Shown here: piece by piece, positions 25,672 to 35,328 of the stretch | Layout: each line of letters starts with the position of its first letter | Numbering within the stretch: position 1 is the first letter of the stretch | Assembly (NCBI RefSeq): GCF_002029235.1 | Contig: NZ_MZGV01000003.1 | Span: 1-64,000, forward strand | Origin: Clostridium oryzae | Lineage (GTDB): Bacteria; Bacillota; Clostridia; Clostridiales; Clostridiaceae | DNA: 64,000 bases | Reading direction: 5' to 3' | Notes under the pieces: model-generated | Told to the model about the DNA's origin: nothing | Database searches by the model: none | What the model saw: only the letters and a program-made list of their open reading frames with translations | Made by a program: the position numbers and the translations under genes

Positions 25672-26349
25672 TCAATTGATTTTGTACTCGATAATCAACC
25701 CTGACGCCCAATTAAACAACAGTTCAGATAGCCTATCAAACTCAGCCTGCCCCATATTGAACTGTTTTCTGAGCATAATGCCGATTTGCAAAATTTCCCG
25801 TTCCTGCGGCTGCAGCACAGGAATAAGCTTGGCCTTTTGCTTTATGTATGTCCCTGTTTGGTCATAATAGACTGCCTGTACGGTGAAGGCAGCTGATTTA
25901 TAAAGGGCTTTCAATATTTCGGCGCTTTTTTCGTGTACCATGTTGTGACCGCACATGTGGTAGATATTGCAGGCTCCGATTCGGACGGCGCGTTGAATAT
26001 CATCCTTGCCAATCAGTGGCAGCAAAAAATCAATGCTGCCGAATATCGGCGTGGTATCATGATAGAACTGAAACAGATCGGAACGTTCCCAATTGATTAA
26101 CTCTTGTGAACCGGAGATAAATCCACATACTTTCTCTCGGTTCAGAAGTGTGTCAAGCATAGCGCTGTATGTTTTCAAATCTTGCGGAACCGCTTGGTCA
26201 AGTATAACAACCGCATCAATATCGCTGTTGACTGTTGCTTCGCCACGACCATAACTTCCCTGCAGTCCTACAAATAGCAGACGAGAGCCAAACAGAGTTT
26301 TAAGCTTCCTCAAGTATGTCTTCATCCAAGTATTTATATCAAAATCCAT
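25672..26349 (-). CDS. Pol-beta-type nucleotidyltransferase domain protein
   Basis: 225 residues. GLQGSYGRGEATVNSDIDAV near 28-47 is the G-S-x(n)-D-x-D core of the nucleotidyltransferase superfamily. The rest is helical, like kanamycin-nucleotidyltransferase-related proteins. It could be an aminoglycoside-type adenylyltransferase or an orphan enzyme; the substrate cannot be read. G+C content is higher than in the chromosomal genes around it. It shares a patch of minus-strand cargo-like genes with GrpB and the broken MBL gene. The start is ATG after AAGGAGCAAAAA. Confidence 0.8.
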   Translation of the reverse strand: MDFDINTWMKTYLRKLKTLFGSRLLFVGLQGSYGRGEATVNSDIDAVVILDQAVPQDLKTYSAMLDTLLNREKVCGFISGSQELINWERSDLFQFYHDTTPIFGSIDFLLPLIGKDDIQRAVRIGACNIYHMCGHNMVHEKSAEILKALYKSAAFTVQAVYYDQTGTYIKQKAKLIPVLQPQEREILQIGIMLRKQFNMGQAEFDRLSELLFNWASGLIIEYKIN

Positions 26350-26403
26350 TTTTTGCTCCTTCGTATTGGCTTTATAAATCCAACTTCTAAATTCTTGTTT
26401 AAC

Positions 26404-26439
26404 TGTGATATATAATTGTTTTTAAGACATTATATCACA
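26404..26439. promoter_or_regulatory. Inverted repeat in the divergent region
   Basis: TGTGATATA and TATATCACA, perfect 9-bp arms 18 bases apart, lie between the divergently read nucleotidyltransferase and secreted-protein genes. Possible operator; a chance AT-rich palindrome is not excluded. The rest of 26350-26628 shows no open frame. Confidence 0.35.
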
Positions 26440-26628
26440 ATTATACCACAATTTATAGACAAATTGCGTAGTTTACCATTGGTATAGGCATTGCACATTT
26501 ACAGATGGAAAGTTAAGCTTAAAAACTGGATATGGTTTATAAAAAAATTGAAAATATCATAGATTTTAATTTTAAAATGGTATATTATGTTATAATATGG
26601 CATATATAAAAATTTAGGAGGAGTATCT

Positions 26629-27141
26629 ATGAAATTAAAAAAATCATTATCAGCTGTACTTATTTTTATGTTATTAGCAATTATAAGTGTTCCGGTAAGT
26701 GCAAAAACAAGAGTTACCTACAGCAAATTCTTGAAGATCAAAATGGGGAGCTCATATTCAGCAGTTGTAAAAATTGTAGGAAAAGGAAAAAGAGAAAGTT
26801 CTACATCAACAGCAGGAATTAAAATGACATCATATACATGGAGTGCAGGTTTAGGGGCCATGAGTATAACATTTCAAAATGGTAAAGTGTTATCAAAAGG
26901 TCAGGCAGGATTGTACAAGGCTTATGCAAAAGTATCAAAAAGAAAGTATAAAAAAATAAAAAGTGGTATGAGTTATAAAAAAGTAAAATCTATATTAGGA
27001 AAGGGTGGTCAGTTAACAGGAGAGGCAAAATCTTATGGCTCTGATTCCAGAAGCTATCAGTGGGTTAACAGTAATGGATATTTTATTACTTGCACTTTTA
27101 GCAATAATGTATTGGATGTAAAGTCAGACTTTAGCTTATAA
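26629..27141 (+). CDS. Secreted BLIP-like repeat protein (DUF3862 type)
   Basis: 170 residues with a clean signal peptide (Lys-rich start, hydrophobic residues 8-20, cleavage after PVSA near 25). Two tandem repeats follow. The first is YSKFLKIKMGSSYSAVVKIV...YTWSAG...ITFQNGKV; the second is KRKYKKIKSGMSYKKVKSIL...YQWVNS...CTFSNNVL. The pattern is that of the DUF3862/SmpA-OmlA/BLIP-like fold. Function is unknown; inhibitor or adhesion-like roles are guesses. The gene is monocistronic with a terminator. The start is ATG after TTAGGAGGAG. Confidence 0.75.
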   Translation: MKLKKSLSAVLIFMLLAIISVPVSAKTRVTYSKFLKIKMGSSYSAVVKIVGKGKRESSTSTAGIKMTSYTWSAGLGAMSITFQNGKVLSKGQAGLYKAYAKVSKRKYKKIKSGMSYKKVKSILGKGGQLTGEAKSYGSDSRSYQWVNSNGYFITCTFSNNVLDVKSDFSL

Positions 27142-27148
27142 ATTAGTG

Positions 27149-27192
27149 AGCAGCTTGGAATATCTTGTTATAGATAATCTAAGCTGCTTTTT
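27149..27192 (+). terminator. Terminator of the secreted repeat protein gene
   Basis: AGCAGCTT and AAGCTGCT pair with an inner GATAATC-like extension, followed by TTTTTAG. Confidence 0.8.
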
Positions 27193-27255
27193 AGAATCAT
27201 AAGAATTATGTTTTACTCATGCTTTTTTAGGAACTAGGAAATTATGTATTTTCAA

Positions 27256-27291
27256 ACTGGTATAGACATCTATATGTATGGATGTTATAAT
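27256..27291 (+). promoter_or_regulatory. NagR-type operator over the promoter of nagR-nagB
   Basis: ACTGGTATAGACATCT (27256-27271) matches the dre-type operator recognised by NagR/DasR GntR regulators, of which ACTGGTCTAGACCACT is the actinobacterial form as I recall it. It overlaps a -35 TAGACA (27263-27268) spaced 17 bases from -10 TATAAT (27286-27291). The gene directly downstream is a NagR-like regulator, so autoregulation is likely. Confidence 0.75.
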
Positions 27292-27343
27292 AGCAATAGA
27301 TAATAATATTAGAATGTATAATGATAAATAAAAGGAGTTTCCG

Positions 27344-28069
27344 ATGAGTATAGATAAAAGTAGTCCAATACCAGTTTATTATCAACTTAAAGAGGAGATA
27401 AGAGAGAAGATAAGTAATAGCTTTTGGAAGGTTGGAGAGTGTATTAATAGTGAAAGAGAGTTATCTGAGGAATATGGAGTAAGCAGGATGACTGTGAGAC
27501 AGGCACTTGGAGATTTAGTTCAGGAAGGTCTTCTTGTAAGAGAAAAGGGAAAAGGAACATTTGTATGTGAACCTAAGGTTAAACAGAGGGATATGATGAG
27601 TTTTTCGGAGGTGGCGAACAAGTTAGGATTTAAACACAGTACTGAAGTAATAGAGTTTAAGAAGATGAAAACACCAATTGAATTTAGCGACATCATTATG
27701 TTTGAGGAAATATATAAAATTGTAAGGTTAAGATTGATAGATGAAGTCATAGTTGCAGTAGAGACTGTATATATACCTACTGATTACTGCGGGTTTATTA
27801 ATGAAGATTTATTGAAAGGTTCATTATACCAGCTGCTTGCAAGTTATGGGTACGAAATTGAAAGATCTGAATCAGAGATACAGGCTATTTTAATAGATGA
27901 CTACTATAAAAAGCTTTTTAGGGTTGATGGGCAGATTCCGTTGCTTAAACTATCAAGTAATAATATAACGAAAGATAACAAACTTTTATTTGTAGAAGAA
28001 TCAATTTATAGATCAGATAAGTACACGTTAGAAGTAAATATATTAACGCGAGAGGGGAAAATAAGATGA
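27344..28069 (+). CDS. nagR: GntR/HutC-type regulator, NagR-like
   Basis: 241 residues. A GntR winged helix (about 5-75: PVYYQLKEEIREKI, SRMTVRQALGDLVQEGLL) is joined to a UTRA effector domain (about 95-235). This is the layout of NagR (YvoA), which senses glucosamine-6-phosphate or GlcNAc-6-phosphate. Its stop overlaps the nagB start by 4 bases and a dre-like operator lies upstream, both supporting NagR. It is the first gene of the amino-sugar part of the glycan locus and probably derepresses it when GlcNAc is released. The start is ATG after AAAGGAG. Confidence 0.88.
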   Translation: MSIDKSSPIPVYYQLKEEIREKISNSFWKVGECINSERELSEEYGVSRMTVRQALGDLVQEGLLVREKGKGTFVCEPKVKQRDMMSFSEVANKLGFKHSTEVIEFKKMKTPIEFSDIIMFEEIYKIVRLRLIDEVIVAVETVYIPTDYCGFINEDLLKGSLYQLLASYGYEIERSESEIQAILIDDYYKKLFRVDGQIPLLKLSSNNITKDNKLLFVEESIYRSDKYTLEVNILTREGKIR

Positions 28070-28827
28070 AAGTAATAATTACAAAAAATTATGATGAAAT
28101 GAGCAAAGTTGCAGCTTGGGAAGTAGCTAAGCTTATAAAGGAAAAACCTGACTGTATTTTAGGCCTTGCCACAGGCAGTACTCCAGAAGGTATGTATAGT
28201 AATTTAGTTCTTATGAATAGGGTAGGACAGATAGACTTTTCGAAAGTGACAAGTTTTAACTTAGATGAATATAGAGGATTAAAGGGTGATCATCCGCAAA
28301 GTTACAGATATTTTATGGACAATAAACTTTTTAATCATGTAAACATAAATAAGAACAATACATTTGTTCCCAGCGGAGTTGCTGAGGACATACAAAAAGA
28401 ATGTATAGAGTATGATGAAAGAATAAGAAATGCTGGAGGAATCGATTTACAGGTTCTGGGCATTGGAGGTAATGGTCATATAGGCTTCAATGAGCCTGAT
28501 AGTTTTCTTCATATGGGAACACATTTAACTCCGCTTACTAAAGAAACTATTGAAGCTAATGCAAGATTTTTTGAGAATGAAGATGAAGTACCAAAAGAAG
28601 CTATTACTATGGGACTAGGTTCTATAATGAAAGCTAGAAAGATATTACTTTTAGCAAATGGAAAGAAAAAAGCTTCAATAATAAGTAAACTTGTTGATGG
28701 TAAAATAGATACCGAGATTCCAGCTTCAATATTACAGGTTCATAATAATGTAATAGTTGTTGTAGACGAAGATGCTGCAGCAGAACTCAATTTAAACATA
28801 ACAACGAATGTTGAAATCGTAAAATAG
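28066..28827 (+). CDS. nagB: Glucosamine-6-phosphate deaminase
   Basis: 253 residues, usual NagB length. LGLATGSTPEGMY near 35, FNLDEYRGL near 64 (catalytic Asp) and LGIGGNGHIGFNEP near 137 with the active-site His are all visible. It converts glucosamine-6-phosphate to fructose-6-phosphate and ammonia. Its ATG overlaps the regulator stop (ATGA) and its stop abuts the ROK kinase gene, so the three are translationally coupled. NagA, the preceding step, is encoded 24 kb downstream at the end of the glycan locus. Confidence 0.96.
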   Translation: MKVIITKNYDEMSKVAAWEVAKLIKEKPDCILGLATGSTPEGMYSNLVLMNRVGQIDFSKVTSFNLDEYRGLKGDHPQSYRYFMDNKLFNHVNINKNNTFVPSGVAEDIQKECIEYDERIRNAGGIDLQVLGIGGNGHIGFNEPDSFLHMGTHLTPLTKETIEANARFFENEDEVPKEAITMGLGSIMKARKILLLANGKKKASIISKLVDGKIDTEIPASILQVHNNVIVVVDEDAAAELNLNITTNVEIVK

Positions 28828-28847
28828 TGATAGGAGAAAATGGTGAC

Positions 28848-29783
28848 ATGAGAAATATTGCATCTTTTGATGTTGGAGGAACATTTATAAAATATGGTGT
28901 TATCAGTGAAGAAGGAAACATACTGGTTAAAGGTAAGTTCGAGACACCATCTAACAACTGTAAGGAAGAGATTCCAGTAGTAATCATACAGAGAGTAAAA
29001 GAGCTTGAATCTAGTTGTTGTATTGATGCCGTTGGCATAAGTACCGCAGGGCAAATTGACACTGAAAAAGGAGAAATAATATTTGCTTCTGACAATCTTC
29101 CTGGATATACAGGGGCAAAACTTTCTGAAGAAATAATGGATAAGCTTGGACTTAGGTGTTTTGTTGAGAATGATGTTAATTGTGCCGCTTTAGGTGAGTT
29201 GTGGAAGGGAGCTGGAGAGGGTAAGAAAAGTTTTGTCTGCATTGCACTTGGAACAGGTGTAGGCGGTGCTATTATTATTGACGGTAAACTTTACAAGGGA
29301 ATTGGAGGGTCGGCAGGAGAGATCGGTCATTCAATTATTGATATACATGGCGAACCATGTGCCTGTGGGAGTAATGGATGCTATGAAAGATTTGCTTCTA
29401 CCTCTGCACTGATAAGAAGGTATTCTGAAAGATCCAATATTGAAGTGGAAAAATTGAGTGGCGAACTTATAGTAAGTAAAGCAAAAGCAGGAGAAGAATT
29501 AGCTTCAGAAGTGTATGACGAATTCTTAGATAATATAGTTGTAGGTTTAGTAAATGTAACGCATATACTTGATCCTGGACTTATAATATTGGGCGGTGGA
29601 ATATCAGCACAAGGAAAGCCGTTTTTTGATGAGATAAATTTAAGGTTCAGGAAAAAAGTAATGAAGTATTATTCTGGATATACTGAAATTGTTCAGGCAA
29701 AACTTGAGAATGATGCTGCAATAATTGGAGCCGCATACAATGCTTTTGGTAATATGACGAAAATATGTAGGCTTGAAAGCTGA
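28848..29783 (+). CDS. ROK family sugar kinase (likely GlcNAc kinase)
   Basis: 311 residues from ATG 28848 with AGGAG 11 bases upstream; an in-frame GTG at 28827 overlaps the nagB stop. The ATP loop FDVGGTFIKYGVI is at the N-terminus. FVENDVNCAALGE contains the catalytic Asp. GTGVGGAIIIDGKLYKGIGG and the zinc motif CACGSNGCYE follow. ROK kinases phosphorylate glucose, GlcNAc or ManNAc. The tight linkage to nagB and the non-PTS import of oligosaccharides in this locus argue for N-acetylglucosamine to GlcNAc-6-phosphate. Specificity is inferred. Confidence 0.88.
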   Translation: MRNIASFDVGGTFIKYGVISEEGNILVKGKFETPSNNCKEEIPVVIIQRVKELESSCCIDAVGISTAGQIDTEKGEIIFASDNLPGYTGAKLSEEIMDKLGLRCFVENDVNCAALGELWKGAGEGKKSFVCIALGTGVGGAIIIDGKLYKGIGGSAGEIGHSIIDIHGEPCACGSNGCYERFASTSALIRRYSERSNIEVEKLSGELIVSKAKAGEELASEVYDEFLDNIVVGLVNVTHILDPGLIILGGGISAQGKPFFDEINLRFRKKVMKYYSGYTEIVQAKLENDAAIIGAAYNAFGNMTKICRLES

Positions 29784-29902
29784 ACAACTAATCTTTGATA
29801 AATACAGTAAATATATAATCTTTTATAGTTACAACGATTAAATGCATGATAATATTATAGATAACGATAACAATACTAATTTTTAGATAAAGGAGTGTTA
29901 AA

Positions 29903-31777
29903 ATGTTCCTCATTCCAGAACCTCAAAGAGTTAAATATTTAGATGAAAAGGGTTTTATTATTAATAGGGATACAGAAATAGTCCTAGATTGCAAATGTAA
30001 TTTTAATCATCTAGGGTGTGCGAAACAGGTAAAGACGGAAATAAAAGCCAACTTCAATTTAGATATTAAAATAAACAAAGGATTAGCTAAAGACCAGGAA
30101 GGCATAATATATTTAAATAAGAAAACAGGAAAGGAAGAAGGATACTCTATCAATATAGATAAAAATATTGTGGAGATAATAGGAAATGATGATGCCGGAC
30201 TATTTTATGGTGTACAAACATTTTGTCAGATATTGAGACAGAGTGATGTTCAACTTCCTAATGTTAAAATAGATGATGCACCATATTATAAACAAAGGGG
30301 ATTCTATCACGATGTAACAAGAGGAAAAGTTCCAAAGCTGGAAACTCTTAAAAGATTAGCAGATAGGCTCTCATTCTATAAAATAAATCAGCTTCAATTA
30401 TATATTGAGCATAGTTTTGCATTCAAAAATATGAGTGAGATATGGATGAATAAAGATCCATTAACTGCTGAGGAAATACTTGAATTGGATGAATATTGCA
30501 GCAAAAAGAATATAGAGCTTGTTCCATCACTTTCTACCTTTGGGCATTTATATGAGGCATTGAGAAGTGAGAAATTTAAAAACTTATGTGAGCTAAATGA
30601 TCCTGAAAAAGAGCAATTCTCATATTTTGATAGAATGGCACATCATACTCTGAATGTTTCAAATGATAAAAGTATAGAGTTTGTTCGTAATATGCTTAAA
30701 GAGTTCATACCTCTTTTCAGTTCTAACAAGTTTAATATATGTTGTGATGAGACATTTGATATAGGAAAAGGTAAAAGTTCAAAGCTTGCTAGGGAATATG
30801 GAGCAGACAAGTTATATGTTGATTTCTTGAAAAAGATAGTAAATGAAGTAAAGGTATATGATAAACAGATAATGTTCTGGGGAGATATAATTTTGAAGAC
30901 TCCTGAATTGCTGAAAGAATTGCCTAAAGATATAATATGTCTTAATTGGGATTACTCAAAAGACGTAACTGACCATAATGTGAGGGTATTATCAGAAGCT
31001 AATGTAACCCAATTTGTATGTCCTGGTGTAGGTGGCTGGAATAGAATGATGAACTATATGGATGGAGCTTTTAATAATATAAGAAAAATGATTTCCTATG
31101 GTAAAAAGTATGGAGCAGTTGGAGTGTTAAATACGGACTGGGGAGATTTTGGACATATAAATCTACTTGCAAATTCTATGCCGGGAATGATATATGGCGC
31201 TGATTTGTCCTGGAACCCTGATGATAAAAGAGAATTTGATGATATAGATAGAGCAATAAGCATAATAGAGTTTGGTGAAAACTGTAAAGACATTATCGGA
31301 ACTATTAGAGAGCTTTCAAATGAGGAAATAGCTGCATGGCCTTACATAATTTATTTTGCAGATTGCAAAATGCTGAATAGAAAAGTTACATATGAACATT
31401 TGGAAGGGTTAAATAAAATTGACAGCAATAGAATGCTAGAGGGATATCATAATGCATTGAAGCTTGAAGAAGAAATCACCAGAAAAGGTAGAAGTGCTAA
31501 ATCAAGTAGAGTTATGGATATAGAGGAGTTCATAAACTCAGCTAGAGGAGTTGCACTTATGAATGCTGTTTGTTTGGCTATAAAAAAATATGAATTAGGG
31601 CATGATGAAATAAAGTTGCCTATAGACAATAATAAGCTGGCAATTGAATTAGAATATTGGTTTGTTGAATTTTCAAGTCTGTGGCGCAGAAGAAACAAAG
31701 AAAGTGAGCTTTATAGGATAAGAGATGTAATTAGCTTTATATGCAGCTTTCTTAGAAAACATATTGGCACCAAATGA
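29903..31777 (+). CDS. GH20 beta-N-acetylhexosaminidase (intracellular)
   Basis: 624 residues. An N-terminal GH20b-like alpha/beta domain (about 1-125) is followed by the GH20 barrel from YYKQRGFYHDVTRGKVP. The catalytic Asp-Glu pair is in NICCDETFDIGKG near 281-283. LYIEHSFAF and the late LNTDWGDFGH (about 410) are substrate-side elements. No signal peptide, so it acts on imported saccharides. It would remove terminal GlcNAc or GalNAc. A C-terminal helical extension of about 150 residues is longer than in typical short GH20 enzymes. The start is ATG after AAGGAGTG. The stop lies inside the left end of repeat 2B. Confidence 0.85.
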   Translation: MFLIPEPQRVKYLDEKGFIINRDTEIVLDCKCNFNHLGCAKQVKTEIKANFNLDIKINKGLAKDQEGIIYLNKKTGKEEGYSINIDKNIVEIIGNDDAGLFYGVQTFCQILRQSDVQLPNVKIDDAPYYKQRGFYHDVTRGKVPKLETLKRLADRLSFYKINQLQLYIEHSFAFKNMSEIWMNKDPLTAEEILELDEYCSKKNIELVPSLSTFGHLYEALRSEKFKNLCELNDPEKEQFSYFDRMAHHTLNVSNDKSIEFVRNMLKEFIPLFSSNKFNICCDETFDIGKGKSSKLAREYGADKLYVDFLKKIVNEVKVYDKQIMFWGDIILKTPELLKELPKDIICLNWDYSKDVTDHNVRVLSEANVTQFVCPGVGGWNRMMNYMDGAFNNIRKMISYGKKYGAVGVLNTDWGDFGHINLLANSMPGMIYGADLSWNPDDKREFDDIDRAISIIEFGENCKDIIGTIRELSNEEIAAWPYIIYFADCKMLNRKVTYEHLEGLNKIDSNRMLEGYHNALKLEEEITRKGRSAKSSRVMDIEEFINSARGVALMNAVCLAIKKYELGHDEIKLPIDNNKLAIELEYWFVEFSSLWRRRNKESELYRIRDVISFICSFLRKHIGTK

Positions 31778-32100
31778 AAAAAACAGCATGTTTACGAAGT
31801 AATTAAAAAGAAACGGTAGTATATTTTGAAGTAGTAAATTAAGAGAAGAAGACAAAAGAAGCAGTATGATAAGAGTATTTTGTGAATATTAAGAGTCAGG
31901 GCATAGGAAATGTTGTGGCATGAAGGAGATATAGAGTAAATTTAGTAATTGTTAGCGAATTTTATGTAAATTTCCGTTAAGATTTGGGCAGTGTTTGAGG
32001 CGTAGCCAAGTTTGCCCCAATTAGGAAATTTACATAAATTCGTGTTACGAGTGCTTAATGAACTGATCAATCTCCGTAGTGCCACAATATTTTTTTATAA
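31772..32100 (+). repeat. Structured dispersed repeat, family 2, copy B
   Basis: About 329 bases matching 17635-17967 in the same orientation, with many differences. The right half folds as in copy A but with different bases in the stems: GTGGCA/TGCCAC, GGAGAT/ATCTCC, GAATTTTATGTAAATTTCC with GGAAATTTACATAAATTC, and TTGGGCA/TGCCCCAA around GTTTGAGGCGTAGCCAAG. The loop word GTTTGAGG.GTAGCC.AG is kept. It separates the GH20 gene from GH38 and may interrupt cotranscription. Confidence 0.75.
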
Positions 32101-32224
32101 CAATTCTTTGAAATGTACAGTAAATATATGATTTTTACTTGAGTGAAATCATTTAAATAATGATAAGATATTACTGATTAAATATAGTTAGCAAACTAAT
32201 AACCTATGGAAGGGAGAACCTTAG

Positions 32225-35200
32225 ATGCTCGTACATGAAAAGACGAAGGCTAAATTCGAACTTATAGAAAAAAGATATGATAAGTATAGATATGAGAAGA
32301 TAGCAACTATTCCTATGGAGATGTGGCAAACAAAAGAACATTTTACATGTGAGCCAGAAAACGTACAATGGCAGTCTGTAATGCCTGGAACAAGCTGGGG
32401 AGATAATTGGGTCACAGCATGGTTTAGAGGAGATGCTGTTTTACCAGAAAGGTGCTGTGAAAAGAAGGTATTTGTAAAGGCAAAGACTAATGGAGAAACT
32501 CTGTTTATCGTTGATAATAAATATAAAGGTGTTTTTGATGATAATCATCCTGTAGTTCTTATGACTCAAAACGGAGAAAGAAATAGGAAATACCATTTAA
32601 GCTTAGAAGCATATGCTGGACATCATAAGCCAGGCTGTGGTCCTGATGAAAATGATCCTATGCCAGAAAAGGATTGCAAGACTTTTGATGGAGTAGAAAT
32701 AGTGCTTGAAAGAGAAGATGTGAGTGCTTTTATTTTCGACTTAAGAGTATTGAGACTGCTTGCAAACGCGCTTGATGATAATAGCCTAAGAAAAAATGTC
32801 ATTATGAAAGAGTTAGTAAAGGTTTTCCAAATTATTGATACTATGCCTTCGGATGTGGAAGAAAGCATTTGGAGACCTAAACTTGCAGAGGCCAGAAAAA
32901 TAATGAAGCCTCTTTTAGAAAAACATAATAGTGAAACTGTGCCTAAACTCAACATAGTGGGGCATTCACATATAGACAGTGCATGGCTTTGGCCAATTGC
33001 TGAAACTTGGAGAAAGTGTGCAAGAACCTTTTCTTCTGTATTGAACATTATGGATCAATATAAGGAGTTTAAATTTATTCAATCAGCACCTTATCATACT
33101 TCAGTAATAAGGGAAAGATACCCTGAGATATATGAAAGGATTAAAGAAAGAGTCAAGGAAGGAAGATGGGAACCCAATGGCGCTATGTGGGTAGAACCAG
33201 ATTGTAATATTCCTTCGGGTGAATCTTTTGTGAGACAGCTGTTGGTCGGACAAAACGCTACCCGTGAAATGTTTGGTTATACTGGAGATACTTTATGGCT
33301 TCCGGACGTATTTGGATATTCAGCAGCACTTCCGCAAATATTGCAAGGAGCAGGAGTTAAATATTTTTGTACGACAAAGCTTTCTTGGAATGATACGAAT
33401 CGTTTTCCTTATGATACTTTCATATGGCAGGGTATAGACGGCTCAGAGGTAATATCTCATTTTAATACTATTCCGGGTTCACCTGATCCTGAAACTTTGC
33501 TTAAACAATGGGAAAATAATGTTCAGCATAAGGATGTGCAAGATAGATCGCTTGCAGCTGTAGGTTTCGGTGATGGAGGCGGCGGCCCTATGATGGAAAA
33601 TGTGGAGATTTCAAGAAGAGTAGAAGACTTAGAAGGCTGTCCTAAAGCTGAATATACTACAGTAAGTAATTTCATGCAAGGTATTGAAAAGGAACTTACG
33701 GATATACCCAAATGGTGCGGTGAACTTTATCTTGAGCTTCATAGAGGTACACTAACGTCTATATCCGAAGTAAAAAGAGGAAATAGAAAGACTGAGATCG
33801 CTTATAGAAATGCAGAAATTTTGAGTACTGTTAATGCTATTAAAGGAAGAAAATATCCAAAAGAAAAATTAGATGCAATGTGGAAGAAATTATTGACTAA
33901 TCAATTTCATGACATATTGCCAGGTTCATCTATTTCCAGAGTTAATGATGAGGCTATCGGGGACTTTAAAGATTGTGCGGCTTCAGCTGAGGATATTTGT
34001 TCAAGCGTAATTGAAGACTTTAGCCATGGTGAAAATCCTTCCTTAATGGCTGTAAATACACTTAGCTGGGATAGAAATGGCGAAATCATACTCAGTGACA
34101 TAGAAGAGGGATATTATCCTGATGTAGATGGGGTAAAAGCTCAGTGGATAAAAAATATAGATGGAAAAGATATGCTCGCTGTAAACGGAATTAATATACA
34201 AGCTTTATCAGGCAAAGTAATATCTTTATCGAAGAAAACTATAGAAAACAAATCAGCCTTCATACTAGAGGAAAATAGGATTGAAACTCCTTTTGCTATA
34301 GTTAAATTCGATGAGACAGGTAAAATAATATCCTTCATAGATAAAGGTTCAGACAGAGAAATAGTTAAAGAAGGCGGAGCATTAAACAATTTCTTGTTTG
34401 GTGAAGATATACCTGCTTTTTGGGATAACTGGGATATTGATATAGACCAAAAGCTTAAGATGAGAGAAGAAAACAGACTTGTGGATAGAACGGTGCTCTA
34501 TGATGGATGTCTTCAGCTAAGAATAAGAAGCAATTACAAGATAGGAGAGAGATCCTTTATAGTTCAAGATATGATTTTCCATTCTGAGACTCCACAGGTA
34601 GATTTTGAAACAAAGGTGGATTGGAGGGAAAAACATAGATTGTTAAAAGTAGGTTTTGATGTAGATGTACTAGCTGATAATGTAAAGCATGAAATACAGT
34701 ACGGACATGTTGAAAGACCTACTCATGAAAACCTTCCTCAAGATAGAGCAAGGTTTGAATCCTGCAATCATAAATGGTCTGATATATCAGAAGCCGAATT
34801 TGGAGTAGCGATATTAAATGATTGTAAATATGGAATAAGTACTATTGGAGGAAACCTTAAATTAAGCCTTTTTAAATCGGGGCTTAGACCAGATACCAGA
34901 GGAGATGAAGGAATACACTATGTTACCTATTCCTTTCTGCCTCATAACTGCAGTTTTTCTGTGGAAAGTGTAATAAGGCCTGCATATGAGCTTAACATGC
35001 CGATTGTATGCAGAAAAGTTGGAAATGAAACTAAGGATATTGATGGAATTTTAGAAGTAAATTCAAGCAATATAATAATTGAGGCTATAAAATGGGCGGA
35101 AAATGAAGAAGGCTTTGTTGTTCGCTTTTATGATGCTGCTAAGACAGGTAAAAAGGTTAATATCAAGTTTAATGTGGATATTAAGAAAGTAGTAGAGACA

Positions 35201-35302
35201 AATTTACTTGAAGAAGAGAAACGAGAAATAGGGCTAATAAATAATTCTATAGATATCTACGTAAAGCCATTTGAAATAAAAACATTGCTATGTAAACTAT
35301 AA
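32225..35302 (+). CDS. GH38 alpha-mannosidase (intracellular)
   Basis: 1025 residues, typical for bacterial GH38 of the alpha-mannosidase/mannosylglycerate-hydrolase clan. The zinc site GHSHIDSAWLWP is near 245. The nucleophile Asp in LWLPDVFGYSAALPQI is near 358. The LTNQFHDILPGSSI segment with zinc His/Asp is near 560. C-terminal beta-sandwich domains follow. No signal peptide. It would strip alpha-mannose from imported N-glycan fragments. It is first in a run of closely spaced genes reaching 43,020. The start is ATG after GGAAGGGAGAACC. Confidence 0.92.
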   Translation: MLVHEKTKAKFELIEKRYDKYRYEKIATIPMEMWQTKEHFTCEPENVQWQSVMPGTSWGDNWVTAWFRGDAVLPERCCEKKVFVKAKTNGETLFIVDNKYKGVFDDNHPVVLMTQNGERNRKYHLSLEAYAGHHKPGCGPDENDPMPEKDCKTFDGVEIVLEREDVSAFIFDLRVLRLLANALDDNSLRKNVIMKELVKVFQIIDTMPSDVEESIWRPKLAEARKIMKPLLEKHNSETVPKLNIVGHSHIDSAWLWPIAETWRKCARTFSSVLNIMDQYKEFKFIQSAPYHTSVIRERYPEIYERIKERVKEGRWEPNGAMWVEPDCNIPSGESFVRQLLVGQNATREMFGYTGDTLWLPDVFGYSAALPQILQGAGVKYFCTTKLSWNDTNRFPYDTFIWQGIDGSEVISHFNTIPGSPDPETLLKQWENNVQHKDVQDRSLAAVGFGDGGGGPMMENVEISRRVEDLEGCPKAEYTTVSNFMQGIEKELTDIPKWCGELYLELHRGTLTSISEVKRGNRKTEIAYRNAEILSTVNAIKGRKYPKEKLDAMWKKLLTNQFHDILPGSSISRVNDEAIGDFKDCAASAEDICSSVIEDFSHGENPSLMAVNTLSWDRNGEIILSDIEEGYYPDVDGVKAQWIKNIDGKDMLAVNGINIQALSGKVISLSKKTIENKSAFILEENRIETPFAIVKFDETGKIISFIDKGSDREIVKEGGALNNFLFGEDIPAFWDNWDIDIDQKLKMREENRLVDRTVLYDGCLQLRIRSNYKIGERSFIVQDMIFHSETPQVDFETKVDWREKHRLLKVGFDVDVLADNVKHEIQYGHVERPTHENLPQDRARFESCNHKWSDISEAEFGVAILNDCKYGISTIGGNLKLSLFKSGLRPDTRGDEGIHYVTYSFLPHNCSFSVESVIRPAYELNMPIVCRKVGNETKDIDGILEVNSSNIIIEAIKWAENEEGFVVRFYDAAKTGKKVNIKFNVDIKKVVETNLLEEEKREIGLINNSIDIYVKPFEIKTLLCKL

Positions 35303-35328
35303 ATAATTTATAAGGGCAGGTGTTTGTG

